From: Phytopseudomonas flavescens
Lineage (GTDB): Bacteria; Pseudomonadota; Gammaproteobacteria; Pseudomonadales; Pseudomonadaceae
Reading direction: 5' to 3'
Length of the DNA: 64,000 nt
Assembly (NCBI RefSeq): GCF_900100535.1
Contig: NZ_FNDG01000015.1
Span: forward strand, 62,001-126,000
Of this stretch, positions 36,001-44,150 are shown in pieces. The translations under genes were made by a program, and so were the position numbers. Numbering within the stretch: position 1 is the first letter of the stretch; every line of letters begins with the position of its first letter. Under the pieces are notes generated by a model, which ran no database searches, had not been told where the DNA came from, and saw only the letters and a list, made by a program, of their open reading frames with translations.

Positions 36001-37445
36001 TATGTGAGCACCAAAGGGTGCCCTTCGCTTAGCGATAGGAATGCCTCGGCCAACGACCCCATTGTTTGATCGGGTGTAACGCCTGGAGGGAGTTCAAATG
36101 CGTTCGAATCGTAGTGAGCCGCCAGCCAAGCCGATATCGAGGGCACCTTCATTCTTGGAAGCTCTATCCAACACTCAGGCTCCACGAACTGATGCAGCTT
36201 TGGTGGCAATTGTTCGTCACCAACGCGCTGAGTGCCGAGCACGATCGTAACCCCCTGAGGGATTGGAAATAGCAGGGAAAACAGCGAACTGAGTGGCGAA
36301 ATGCGCTCGTCATTCTCTCGCCAAACATGGTCTAGCCCATCGACAATCAATACCAGGCGTGTACCCGCACGAGCACAAGCCGCGCCGCAATGGGTTAGCC
36401 AAACTCTCAAGTTCTCAGGGCGTCTATCAAGGGAAACGGCCACCTCAGGGAGCTCTGACTCCATTTGGGACATGAGCGACCGAGCAACGCTTGCCAAACT
36501 GAAGCGCTCAGAGGCGTCTTGAAGATCGAGAAAATAGTGATGCCGAATCGTGACGACACCTAAAGACTGGATCTGCTCGCAAAAATGGCTAAGAAACGTG
36601 CTTTTACCTTGACCTGGCGATCCCCAAAGTACGCGGCAGTTCCAATCGCCCTTCATGGCTTGCTCGATGAAGTCGGTCGCAAATGCCGGATCTGGAGGCC
36701 GATAACCCGCTGGCACTCTGAACTCCTGATCCAAGGGCCTTGGCTGCATTTCAGAAATGGTGCTGCGCAAAATGCCCAGCGTAATCCGACCATCAGGCGC
36801 AGGGGCATTTTTGAACATGCTCCACTCGAAGGTCGCTCGGTAGAGGGCCAACCAGCCTTCATGATTGGTATGCTTCGCCTGAAGCTGTGCCGATACCTCC
36901 CCGGTCAGCGTTTGATGACCTGCGTAGCTGTGGTTGAATTCAAACCTTTCGAAAAACACTCGTGCCTTTTCTTCACCACCAGCATGCTGCGCCAGCGTTT
37001 GGCGCAGAGAATCGTCAAGCCGCTCCCATATCACCCTCCCGCCGGAGAGAGAGGACGCAAACTCGGCTTCTGGCCTGCGGTTCGTGATGAGCTCAGTTCG
37101 TGCTGCTCTGTCAGGGCCTACCCGGAAAAAGGCTTTCGTCCACTTTTCGAGAAGAGAGGTGCCCTTCTTTCCTTTGCGATCCGTCAACCAGTGCCATGAC
37201 AACGCGTAATCGGGCTTGAACTCGTTGACGGTGAACTTGACTTGGATAAGTTCCATCTGGCCGTCCGAACGCTGGATAACGATATCGTCAAGGCCACGAG
37301 CTTCTTCCTCGTCGTCCGCCTCGAACTTAACCCACTCGTACAAAGAAGGGGTGTCCAGCCATTCGCAAAGCGCCTTGATGCCCACCAGGTTTTGGAAAGC
37401 GTAACCGCTAGCAGGTATGGCGCTGCGTTTGATAGAGCTATTCAT
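33066..37445 (-). CDS. Avs-like STAND NTPase with Cap4/DUF4297-type nuclease N-terminus
   Basis: 1459 residues from the ATG at 37445, chosen for AGGGAG 10 nt upstream; a TTG seven codons earlier is possible. Residues ~5-200 resemble the Cap4/DUF4297 dsDNA nuclease: SGYAFQNLVGIKAL, then E (KFEAD), D (LDDIVI) and QVK (ELIQVKF) as a PD-(D/E)xK set. A P-loop NTPase follows: Walker A WGSPGQGKST (K281), Walker B LVLIVDGLDHV (D369). The last ~850 residues are alpha-helical repeats, probably the sensor. This effector-STAND-repeat plan is that of Avs antiviral proteins, which oligomerise on phage proteins and cut DNA. Coupled to the 474-aa gene by ATGA overlap. Confidence 0.85.
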   Translation of the reverse strand: MNSSIKRSAIPASGYAFQNLVGIKALCEWLDTPSLYEWVKFEADDEEEARGLDDIVIQRSDGQMELIQVKFTVNEFKPDYALSWHWLTDRKGKKGTSLLEKWTKAFFRVGPDRAARTELITNRRPEAEFASSLSGGRVIWERLDDSLRQTLAQHAGGEEKARVFFERFEFNHSYAGHQTLTGEVSAQLQAKHTNHEGWLALYRATFEWSMFKNAPAPDGRITLGILRSTISEMQPRPLDQEFRVPAGYRPPDPAFATDFIEQAMKGDWNCRVLWGSPGQGKSTFLSHFCEQIQSLGVVTIRHHYFLDLQDASERFSLASVARSLMSQMESELPEVAVSLDRRPENLRVWLTHCGAACARAGTRLVLIVDGLDHVWRENDERISPLSSLFSLLFPIPQGVTIVLGTQRVGDEQLPPKLHQFVEPECWIELPRMKVPSISAWLAAHYDSNAFELPPGVTPDQTMGSLAEAFLSLSEGHPLVLTYTFMKMIRHHRVLSAQIVRQSDSAPHGDALAYYTSLWQRLSWDAKDALHLIAEDNFIWPSGALEQCLQLKKVNLEAEIGHLLATVDVGVKAFHGSLYVFIRQQPSHQGRANVLLPRVEEWLDSEAPSYLRWGWLWLYQSRRGDHSGLLSGTTKGWMLHALVQAFDINQIIRILEDAEEVAFVLGDYELALRKRALKHRIQNGPEFQIEDGSLLFKSALQLASDPYPALLTASRVNQSSLQALGDLAHLYLSLGEVGRAFDVQERIRQKIKDRLDAGTLNSHEHERAIKVYLDVVGGTGRYAPDKLINVFLNHESGEAWFAAFLEKASGYSDLTPVMAFASIPMPARLRRVLELQAIRVAGWAQAALHSWAGFERFTKHPLSACWAMLYGEPANDAYIRYIPLDRLAILDGNSETTLANHLHSIFFAAVASSLQLNGAPALEKVALNAKREWLLPLLHRLIASANATATILARGETPPVPIVYRFIAGDRPAQHDHDAWAEYRALREALALITADLFLLGRLRSEMKHISAADWAECQRSKLFAPDRLREAYFMRQCHLLSEDTAELQIRTEAKQIRQTVGPFNEKANSLCELCGWATAYGLEDTARELLQGSYEYVTGFGWRKDPGLRHLLDVIAAVAPTEPEFVRHALARLAPIYNQIDEMTEDSGTSPSDLADLLLQLRPDIFVHFYQHWIAHSQWYYADQTFAAFARNADINAPGVAAALAYASGEQAVTALRARSQLDASQKISEMVRLWDVPEQSVRDNPPAISREKDAFDDSDSQQPMMPEPEDYPPSKLAEFLKALDETREFTATSKRTVEWFSFWEAKGKGVELLSSLADVLESSISLFRGTELLDLAFELSRRLQGPKVAFVWLVRAHQYRYGWSEYYYGHVESQRRLALVGSLYPKRWEEFLQLSTLPLPHYPEKKRAIPDARLVYLLLEVGQTARALSILSNLIDTTVAEFECQPLVQPAWWREDEK

Positions 37446-37604
37446 ATCGAGCCGACTCCCTGACAAACGCTGTCAGCACGCTGGGAATGTGTAAGGTGTG
37501 CGCAAGCGATGCTTCAATGAGGTTGCACGTCATACTCATTCAGCGTCGGCCTCCAAAGCCAGCAGGTGCAGCGTCCATCGCACCCTTTTCACCTGTGCGG
37601 GAAG

Positions 37605-39554
37605 CTATGGGATTGCCTCAAATTCGCCTTTGGCAAACCAGTTGCTGTCCTTGATTCTAGCCAGTGCCGCTGCAGGGTCGGACGACCAGAGCACAAGGGC
37701 AAGCGACTCCTGCGCGCGGCTGCAGGTTACGTAAAGCAGCCGCAAGGTGCGGTCGATAGTCGTCTCTTTGCCCAGCTCTACGTTCTCTTTGTCCCGCTTG
37801 CTAAGCTCCACACCACCAAAAATCTTGTCGTAGGATATAAGAAACCCACCGGCAAGGGCGTCATCCATCACAACCATGACGTGTATAAACTCGGAGCCCT
37901 TGACCACCTGATGCGTTGCGAGAACTGAATCCCCTGCGAGGTAAGTTCGGTACAGTCTGAGTTGCTTCCAGGGTGCGGCGAACAGCGCACACCACCCGCG
38001 ACGCATCCTGGCCTGTTTGGATTCCTCCTCACCTCGACCCGGCGCCGGAAGTTGTGGCGACTTGTCGGCATGAGCTTCCGAGAGGCGATGATCGATTTCA
38101 AACAAATTTGCGCTCAAGACCGGTGCGAGCACTTCCGCAACAGTTGACTTCGGATTGGCGCAGGCGGTGGCAAATGCTGTGATGGCCGTCAGCATCTCCT
38201 CCACGCGACTCGCTCGCGCGGCACATTCTTCCGGCATGTTGTCGAGGCTTCCGGACCGACGAAATACCTCGGTGGCCTTGAACTCGTTCACCGCACCGTT
38301 GATACCTAGGCACGCCTCTAATTGAGCAAGCTCGTTGAGGAGAACCTGTACGGCAGAAGGCCCCTTGTTATCACCACTGCCAGAAGGCGCTGCGGCGTCA
38401 GGATCTAGCAGGACCATTGCCTCATATACATCGAGAAACGAGCCGCGAGTGGCAACGAGCTTGTGCTCCAGCGCGAGCAATTGGTATTGACCTTGATTCC
38501 AGGCGGCTGCCCCAGTAGCTTCGTGCATCCGATCTGAGCACCAACGTTCGCCGAGCACTTTGTCCTCAGGAGAGCGCGAGGTATCCCCCACGAATAGCCG
38601 AACCACGCCTCCGGCCTTTTCAGTTCTAGGGTGCTGTTCCACACCGTTTGTAGGCTGCGTTCGACCTTCAAGCTCAGCTTCCCAGACTTTGTTAATGAGC
38701 GTAACGATTCGGCGCTGGCTGCGATGGTTCATCTGCAGCTCTGGCGTTGCCCAGTTCTGCGGGACAAGACTTGGAAGATCGGCGTGCCCGTGCGCATAAA
38801 TGCGTTGTCGGTGATCACCGAGCAACCCAAGAGTCAAGTCGCTCCCCCCCTGCTCTGCAAGCCCTATCAAGGCGTCCAGCATGCCTTTCATTGTGTCCTG
38901 CGACTCATCAATGAGAACTATGGGGTGACGATCTTTGAGAATGGTTTGGAGCGTAGGTTTATTTCGGAGTAGCCACGCTGTCGCGTCGAGGACGTAGTTG
39001 TGCGCAAGCGCGCCGGGGCCGTACGTGTTGCGATCGGGATGGTAGATGAACACATCGGTCGCTCTGAAGGCCTCGATATCATCTTTGATTCCGTCAAGAT
39101 CTCTTTGTTTAGCTGGCGTGATGCCTTTCGGCTTCGCTTGCGCCTCGGCGGTCTCTTTCGCGAGTTGAGCTTCTTTTACGGCAATAAGGGCCTCTCGAAT
39201 GTCATCGTTGAACCCATTGATGAGTTCCCAGCAAAACGAGTGAATCGTCGATACGCTGACTAAGTCGTTGTCGCCTAGGCGTCCGTTGATGACCGAGACG
39301 GCATTCTTGGTGTATGTCACCACCCTAATCGAACGCCCGTACATTCGCATACGTCGTGCTAGCTGCTCGCCTTTATCGTGCTCGATGACACCGGTAAGCC
39401 GCCGAAGAACTTCAACCAGAGTACGCGTTTTACCGGAACCGGCACCCGCAAAAAGGAAATAGCTACGCGGTGGCTCTTTAGTGAGATAGCCGCAGATTTC
39501 CTCAACTACGCCGGCATCGCGGTCGTTGTCGCCAAGGATCGGCACCGAGGTCAT
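37605..39554 (-). CDS. gajB: Gabija-type UvrD-like helicase GajB
   Basis: 649 residues. Superfamily 1 motifs: Walker A LFAGAGSGKTRTL (K42), motif Ia VVTYTKNAV, motif II IVLIDESQDT, motif III LGLLGDHRQRIY and motif V HQVVKGSEFIHVMVV. I start at the ATG at 39554 because it overlaps the gajA stop by 4 bp (ATGA); the frame continues 14 codons upstream without need. Next to an OLD-family nuclease it is the second Gabija component, thought to sense DNA termini or nucleotide changes during phage attack. Longer than the ~500-aa Bacillus form. Confidence 0.88.
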   Translation of the reverse strand: MTSVPILGDNDRDAGVVEEICGYLTKEPPRSYFLFAGAGSGKTRTLVEVLRRLTGVIEHDKGEQLARRMRMYGRSIRVVTYTKNAVSVINGRLGDNDLVSVSTIHSFCWELINGFNDDIREALIAVKEAQLAKETAEAQAKPKGITPAKQRDLDGIKDDIEAFRATDVFIYHPDRNTYGPGALAHNYVLDATAWLLRNKPTLQTILKDRHPIVLIDESQDTMKGMLDALIGLAEQGGSDLTLGLLGDHRQRIYAHGHADLPSLVPQNWATPELQMNHRSQRRIVTLINKVWEAELEGRTQPTNGVEQHPRTEKAGGVVRLFVGDTSRSPEDKVLGERWCSDRMHEATGAAAWNQGQYQLLALEHKLVATRGSFLDVYEAMVLLDPDAAAPSGSGDNKGPSAVQVLLNELAQLEACLGINGAVNEFKATEVFRRSGSLDNMPEECAARASRVEEMLTAITAFATACANPKSTVAEVLAPVLSANLFEIDHRLSEAHADKSPQLPAPGRGEEESKQARMRRGWCALFAAPWKQLRLYRTYLAGDSVLATHQVVKGSEFIHVMVVMDDALAGGFLISYDKIFGGVELSKRDKENVELGKETTIDRTLRLLYVTCSRAQESLALVLWSSDPAAALARIKDSNWFAKGEFEAIP

Positions 39555-41860
39555 GACATCAATTCCGGGTTGGGATCCAGCTGTGTTTGAAGCCATTCCA
39601 AGGCATCCGTAATGTACTTAGGGCAGGCTATTGGTTCGCCCGTCGCGACCATCTCAAAGATGCTTGCGGCGAAGTCTCCTTTCTTGAACGAGCCGTGCAT
39701 GAGTTTGTGCAGAGCTGCGAGCAAGTCCGAAATATTTTCATGGTCGGCAACCCGTCGAGCTACGGAGCCAAGCGCGCCTTTTGGCGGCTTTATTTTGTTG
39801 CCATCACTGTCGACCTTCTCATCCTTAAGGCCTTTGAACCAAGGAATGTTCTTGAGAATAAGAGAGTCCTCAAAGGTGCTAGGCCAATGGTCACCCGCTT
39901 CAGCCACGGGCAACTGCCAAGCAAAACGCACTAGGCATTCAGCGACTTCTTTCCAAACAAGTTGTACCTCTGCCGGGTTCTTGAAATCTTCGAGCTGTAG
40001 CAGTTTCGGGTGCCATCCGCGCAGAGTCGGGTTCCCGCATTGCAGCCCGACTTGGCCAGTATTAGCTACTGCAACTAGAGTGGTGGTTGGCTCACCATCC
40101 TTAGCTGGCTTGCCAGCTCTCTCCTCAACGGGGTCGACGTCGGTGATGATGACCGTGGGAATACGAAGTTTTTCCACGAGCGGCTTAAGCCGATGAGCGT
40201 GACTACCGCCAATGTCCAGGAAGGACAGATAGCGGCTGTTGAGCATTTTGAAATCTCGTTCGATGAAAAGTGGTACCAGCATGCGCTCAGCAACTCCTTC
40301 AACGAAAATTGCAGCGTTGGCAAACAAAAGATCAGTATGCTGAACGCGGAAATACCGCTCTGCGAATTGACGGGTCTTTTTGTCATCACCGAAAATTTGC
40401 CCAAGATTGACCACCTCGGTGGTCGGCATGAGATTTTCTGCGCTCTTCGCTATGCGGCGGACGTACCGTAATCGGTCAAAGCTCTCCGCATGCGCGAGAT
40501 GGCTGGAATGAGTACTAATAATTAACTGACTTTTAAGCCTTGATGCGTCTTTGTCGTTTGGGCTGATCAGCTTGTGTGCTTTATCTGGGAAGATGCGCTG
40601 CACTTGGACATGGAGATGCGCCTCAGGCTCCTCAATCAATACCAGATGAACGGGTACCGGTGCGCCCTTTTCGGGCTTGAGTCGGGCGGCTTTGAAAGAA
40701 ACCAGTTGATAGCTGAGCGATTGGAGATTTTGGTATCCGAGCCCAATGGAGTATTCGGGGAGAAGCTCTTCCAGTGAGTCCTTCTGCATGCTGTATTGAA
40801 CAGCGGTTCCATGGTCGAGCAAATCAGCTGTCTGTATGCGCGTGCGGAAGCGAATCTCTTGGGGATCGTGCAACCCTGGATACCCGAGCTCTTTAACCTC
40901 TTCCACCGACGGAGCGATCGCCTCGTGAATCTTCTTGTCCAGCGCCTGCTGCGCCTCAGCGACTGCCTTAATAAGATCTGCGCGATGCCCATGACCTGTT
41001 GTAGCAACATTTAGATGCTGTCGAGCAAACTTGAGAAGTTGATTGGAGAACATGCCGACACGGTGGGGACCAGAAGCAGAGCGAGAATCAGCTTCCTCAC
41101 TGCCAAGACCCCGCTGCGCGGCAACGAAGTCAACGCGAATCAGTTTCTGTAAATTTTTTCGCTCAATTGGACTGGAGTCTGCTGGCAGAGTCTGAGTCGC
41201 ATAGGTCTCTAGCCCTTCCAGAGGGTTGTTATCGGCATCCAGTTTGTATGCACGGACTTGACCCAACTTGTGCGGCTCGCGCAACCAAAAGTCGAGGAGG
41301 TCAATGGGCCAGGCAAGCGAATCCGCACCCATATCCTTCACCGGCAGTCGCGCCGTGTAGTATGCCCAAGCCAACTGCTTCAACTCGTCAACGCTTGCAG
41401 CGGGCTCCAAACGCAACCGTACCCCAACGGCTCCGCCTTTCCAGCTGAATTTGGAGAGAAATGGGGCGACATAGTGGAACATGCCAGCCCCCGCATCGAA
41501 CCAGAGGTCCAACGTCGGCATAGCCGAGTGGATGATTCCGAGCTGCTCCATCCATTGCTCTTCGGACCCGGTCACTGTCGACGGGTCTTCCTTTAGCACC
41601 TCCCAAGCTTTACCAAGCGCTCGTAACTTTGGCCACTGCGAAAGACTGATATCGAAAGCACCAAATGGAGAGCCATCTGAAAGGAAGTGGCGTAGCGCTG
41701 CAAGAACCGATGTTTTGCCGCTATTGTTGGCGCCGACAAGAATAGTAGTCTTCTTGTCGACGTCGAGTTGGACCTTACCAAGTCGACGGAACTGACAAAG
41801 CTCTAGGAATCGAAGTGTGATGTTTCCGGCTACCGGCGTGGTAACGACCGCTTCTGTCAT
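39551..41860 (-). CDS. gajA: Gabija-type OLD-family ATPase/TOPRIM nuclease GajA
   Basis: 769 residues. N-terminal ABC-type ATPase: Walker A VGANNSGKTSVL (K49) and Walker B LVLIEEPEAHLHVQVQ. The C-terminal TOPRIM nuclease has AAIFVEGVAERMLVPLF (E521) and YLSFLDIGGSH followed by VIITDVDPV (metal-binding DxD). Class 2 OLD proteins with an adjacent UvrD helicase are the GajAB defence system, which nicks phage DNA. It is larger than the 578-aa Bacillus GajA, with an extended C-terminus (~150 aa). First gene of the pair; start at the ATG at 41860. Confidence 0.9.
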   Translation of the reverse strand: MTEAVVTTPVAGNITLRFLELCQFRRLGKVQLDVDKKTTILVGANNSGKTSVLAALRHFLSDGSPFGAFDISLSQWPKLRALGKAWEVLKEDPSTVTGSEEQWMEQLGIIHSAMPTLDLWFDAGAGMFHYVAPFLSKFSWKGGAVGVRLRLEPAASVDELKQLAWAYYTARLPVKDMGADSLAWPIDLLDFWLREPHKLGQVRAYKLDADNNPLEGLETYATQTLPADSSPIERKNLQKLIRVDFVAAQRGLGSEEADSRSASGPHRVGMFSNQLLKFARQHLNVATTGHGHRADLIKAVAEAQQALDKKIHEAIAPSVEEVKELGYPGLHDPQEIRFRTRIQTADLLDHGTAVQYSMQKDSLEELLPEYSIGLGYQNLQSLSYQLVSFKAARLKPEKGAPVPVHLVLIEEPEAHLHVQVQRIFPDKAHKLISPNDKDASRLKSQLIISTHSSHLAHAESFDRLRYVRRIAKSAENLMPTTEVVNLGQIFGDDKKTRQFAERYFRVQHTDLLFANAAIFVEGVAERMLVPLFIERDFKMLNSRYLSFLDIGGSHAHRLKPLVEKLRIPTVIITDVDPVEERAGKPAKDGEPTTTLVAVANTGQVGLQCGNPTLRGWHPKLLQLEDFKNPAEVQLVWKEVAECLVRFAWQLPVAEAGDHWPSTFEDSLILKNIPWFKGLKDEKVDSDGNKIKPPKGALGSVARRVADHENISDLLAALHKLMHGSFKKGDFAASIFEMVATGEPIACPKYITDALEWLQTQLDPNPELMS

Positions 41861-41967
41861 TGTGGTTCCTCTCTATCCATGGGGGGCGCGCCAATTCAAA
41901 ATAGTATATCTGATCGTCCGTTTCTGGCCGATTGCACCCGGTCATGATTATCAGGATTTCGTCCCCT

Positions 41968-42243
41968 TCAGAGCTTGAAAACCCAAGACGTTTCTAGACG
42001 TCGAGCTAGCAGCCGGACCGTCAGCACGTAGTAATACTGCGTTGCCTGACTGTGTTCGCTCAAGCGATTCTCAAGAAACCACACCACATGCTTCTTTTGC
42101 CAAGTCCATGGATTTACCCGCTGCCAGCGCTCTGCGATTGCGACCTGGATGATTTTTGCCTGGCGCACATGACGTTGCCGCGTTGCATGCGAACCAGTTA
42201 GCACCCCAGCCAAGAACAGCTCCATATCGAATGACTTACTCAT
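41968..42243 (-). CDS. Small basic protein coupled to a recombinase-like gene
   Basis: 91 residues, basic and tryptophan-rich (WQRVNPWTWQKKHVVWFL), with no family recognised. Its start overlaps the stop of the upstream recombinase-like gene by 4 bp. Such partners are seen next to integrase-domain genes on pKLC102-type islands; they may aid DNA binding. No transmembrane segment. Confidence 0.6.
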   Translation of the reverse strand: MSKSFDMELFLAGVLTGSHATRQRHVRQAKIIQVAIAERWQRVNPWTWQKKHVVWFLENRLSEHSQATQYYYVLTVRLLARRLETSWVFKL

Positions 42244-43220
42244 ATACGTCCTCCGATGTAGGCAGCGACCACATCGACCCGGCCGTGCCCCAGCTCATAG
42301 CCGATTTGGACCCGGGCCGCTCGATCAAGGAGCTGATTTAGCCGGTAACATTCGCCACCGTTTATAGGTGCTCGATGCTGGGTGATTTGTTCGTAGCGCT
42401 CACATGCATACGCCGCTCGTAGCTCATGGAATCCTTTGAGGTTATATGCATGAATGGTGTCGCGTGCGGGGCGGACGATTTCCTGCAGAATGGTCAAGTA
42501 GCTTTCGTTCGGAGCAATCAGGTTTCGGCTACCAGCAGGCGACACCTGCTTCGCGAACTCCAGCGCGCCACGAATATGGTCGTCCACCGTAATCCAGCGA
42601 TGCGCTGATGCACCGGCGCGGCCGCCTTTGGTGCCGTCCTGAATGTTTATCTTGGCTAAGCTTTCAGCCTCGCGGCTCAACCGTGGCAGGTCAGCCAAGA
42701 TGGCCTCACGCAAACGCATGCCGGTGGCTCGTGCCAGCTGCACGATCGCTCCGGCCCTTAGATGTTGGCGGCTGCAAAGCGCCTCGACTATTCGCTGTAC
42801 GTGTTCGCGATCTTGGCCCTGCGGCACCGATTGACGAACCCCGGTGCGCTGCAGACCCAACGCCTTGCTCGGACTTGGCACTTTCACATACTGATCACCG
42901 CGAAGCGCAGCCATTGTCCTATTAACGCTAGATAGCCGGTTTTGCGCAGTGCTGATAGCTAGGTGGCGGTGTTCAACCAGGCCGCGAAGGTATGCGGCAT
43001 AGTTCGACAACACCTCGCTGTCAATCTGCCGCGCATCGTTCACCCCGGGCCCCGCTTCAGACCGGCACCACTTCACGAATGCCCGCCACCGGTCACTGTG
43101 CGCCTTGACCGTGCCGTAGTGGCCGCTGCCAAACATGTCTTTCAGGGCCTGCGGTCCCGCGTAGCTCAATTGTCTGCCGTAGCCGAAATTACGACCATGG
43201 CGTCTACCCACTAATGCCAT
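42240..43220 (-). CDS. Tyrosine recombinase-like protein
   Basis: 326 residues from the ATG at 43220, which has AGGAG 9 nt upstream; an ATG 3 codons earlier overlaps that ribosome site. SAM-like N-terminus (about 40-130, ISTAQNRLSSVNRTM) and a catalytic domain with the recombinase residues in order: Arg in ATGMRLREAI, HxxR in FHELRAAYACERY, His in ELGHGR and probable nucleophile Tyr in VAAYIGG. It is distinct from the P4-type integrase at 44151 and may serve another step such as excision or resolution of the island. Confidence 0.72.
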   Translation of the reverse strand: MALVGRRHGRNFGYGRQLSYAGPQALKDMFGSGHYGTVKAHSDRWRAFVKWCRSEAGPGVNDARQIDSEVLSNYAAYLRGLVEHRHLAISTAQNRLSSVNRTMAALRGDQYVKVPSPSKALGLQRTGVRQSVPQGQDREHVQRIVEALCSRQHLRAGAIVQLARATGMRLREAILADLPRLSREAESLAKINIQDGTKGGRAGASAHRWITVDDHIRGALEFAKQVSPAGSRNLIAPNESYLTILQEIVRPARDTIHAYNLKGFHELRAAYACERYEQITQHRAPINGGECYRLNQLLDRAARVQIGYELGHGRVDVVAAYIGGRI

Positions 43221-43645
43221 GCCGCACATCTCCTATCCGTTTCTCCAGTTCTGCCCCACGTCATCCCGCCAAGAATGCTGAGTGTTATCAGGGATCGAGG
43301 CCCCTGCGGCCTGTGGGGATGTCCTCTAACGCGGGACTAGCGGCTCCTTACGACCGGGAGATTGGGCAGCTCATGATCTGGCCTCCTGAGCACTTCCGAA
43401 GGAGTGGGCGGGTGGAGGCTGCATTGGCTGACGAAACCAGCGCCGCGAGATCTTGAGTCGGGTGAAGGCAGCAATGCGATGACCGGGGCATGCCTGGCTG
43501 TCAGCCAGGTGCAGTCCAACCCTTGGTCTGCGGCACCATCATCTACATCGCTGTTGCTGGTGATTTCGGTTTTTGTCACGCCGATTGTCACGAGGAGGAT
43601 TGCGGCAAAGCCACGTTCTATATGGGCTGCAGCAGTGGTCTGAGC

Positions 43646-43676
43646 GCCCGTCTCTTTCCTGGAGAAAGAGACGGGC
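43646..43676. repeat. Perfect 13-bp inverted repeat
   Basis: GCCCGTCTCTTTC (43646-43658) and GAAAGAGACGGGC (43664-43676) with loop CTGGA. No T-tract on either side. Could be a recombinase arm site or a weak terminator. Confidence 0.6.
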
Positions 43677-44037
43677 AAAGGGTTGGCGCACACGAAATGG
43701 CCAAGCGGGGAGGTTGCTGCTGGGCAGAAGGGTAGGGCGGTTGCCGCAGTGGCAACGATATTAAGTAGGCATCCATCACATGGGTAGTGACCGTACGAGC
43801 TACCGGACGCGAATCGTACTTGGGATGAACCGCCTCACGAGGGGCGTGACCTTTCAGGTTTCTGGCCACATTTGCTGCCTCGGCAGCGCTTGCAATGTCT
43901 GGTTTACGCCTGTGGACAAAAGTCGTCAAGCGGCCTGATTTCAGATAATTAGCGCCTGTGGATAAAACTATCCTCCGGTGGACAATGTTGGATTTCGACA
44001 GACGCTTAGCTGTGCCAGCCGTATTTTTTCAACGGTC

Positions 44038-44082
44038 GGTCCTTTTAAACGGGGCGGCTTTGCAGCCCCGTTTAAAAGGACC
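44038..44082. terminator. Perfect 18-bp inverted repeat, possible bidirectional terminator
   Basis: GGTCCTTTTAAACGGGGC (44038-44055), a 9-nt spacer, then GCCCCGTTTAAAAGGACC (44065-44082). It lies 69 bp beyond the integrase stop, so it can end integrase transcripts and shield the rest of the island; the AAAA/TTTT blocks lie inside the stem rather than after it. Confidence 0.6.
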
Positions 44083-44150
44083 CGCGCGGAGGAGCTTCAT
44101 GCGGCGCGGCGTGTAACTTCAGAGCGAGTTTGTAGCGGTGGGGCGGCGGG

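Larger units (their letters stand above)
43221..44150. other. Intergenic region between the two island recombinases
   Basis: No gene I can support with confidence. A minus-strand frame from 43929 to 43618 (103 codons) begins with a plausible MTTFVHRRKPDIASAAEAAN but then becomes low-complexity. Two perfect inverted repeats lie here: 43646-43676 and 44038-44082. Confidence 0.4.

Noticed and set aside
43618..43929. Possible 103-aa gene on the minus strand
   Set aside because: Only the first ~60 residues look plausible, there is no good ribosome site, and the rest covers an inverted repeat.
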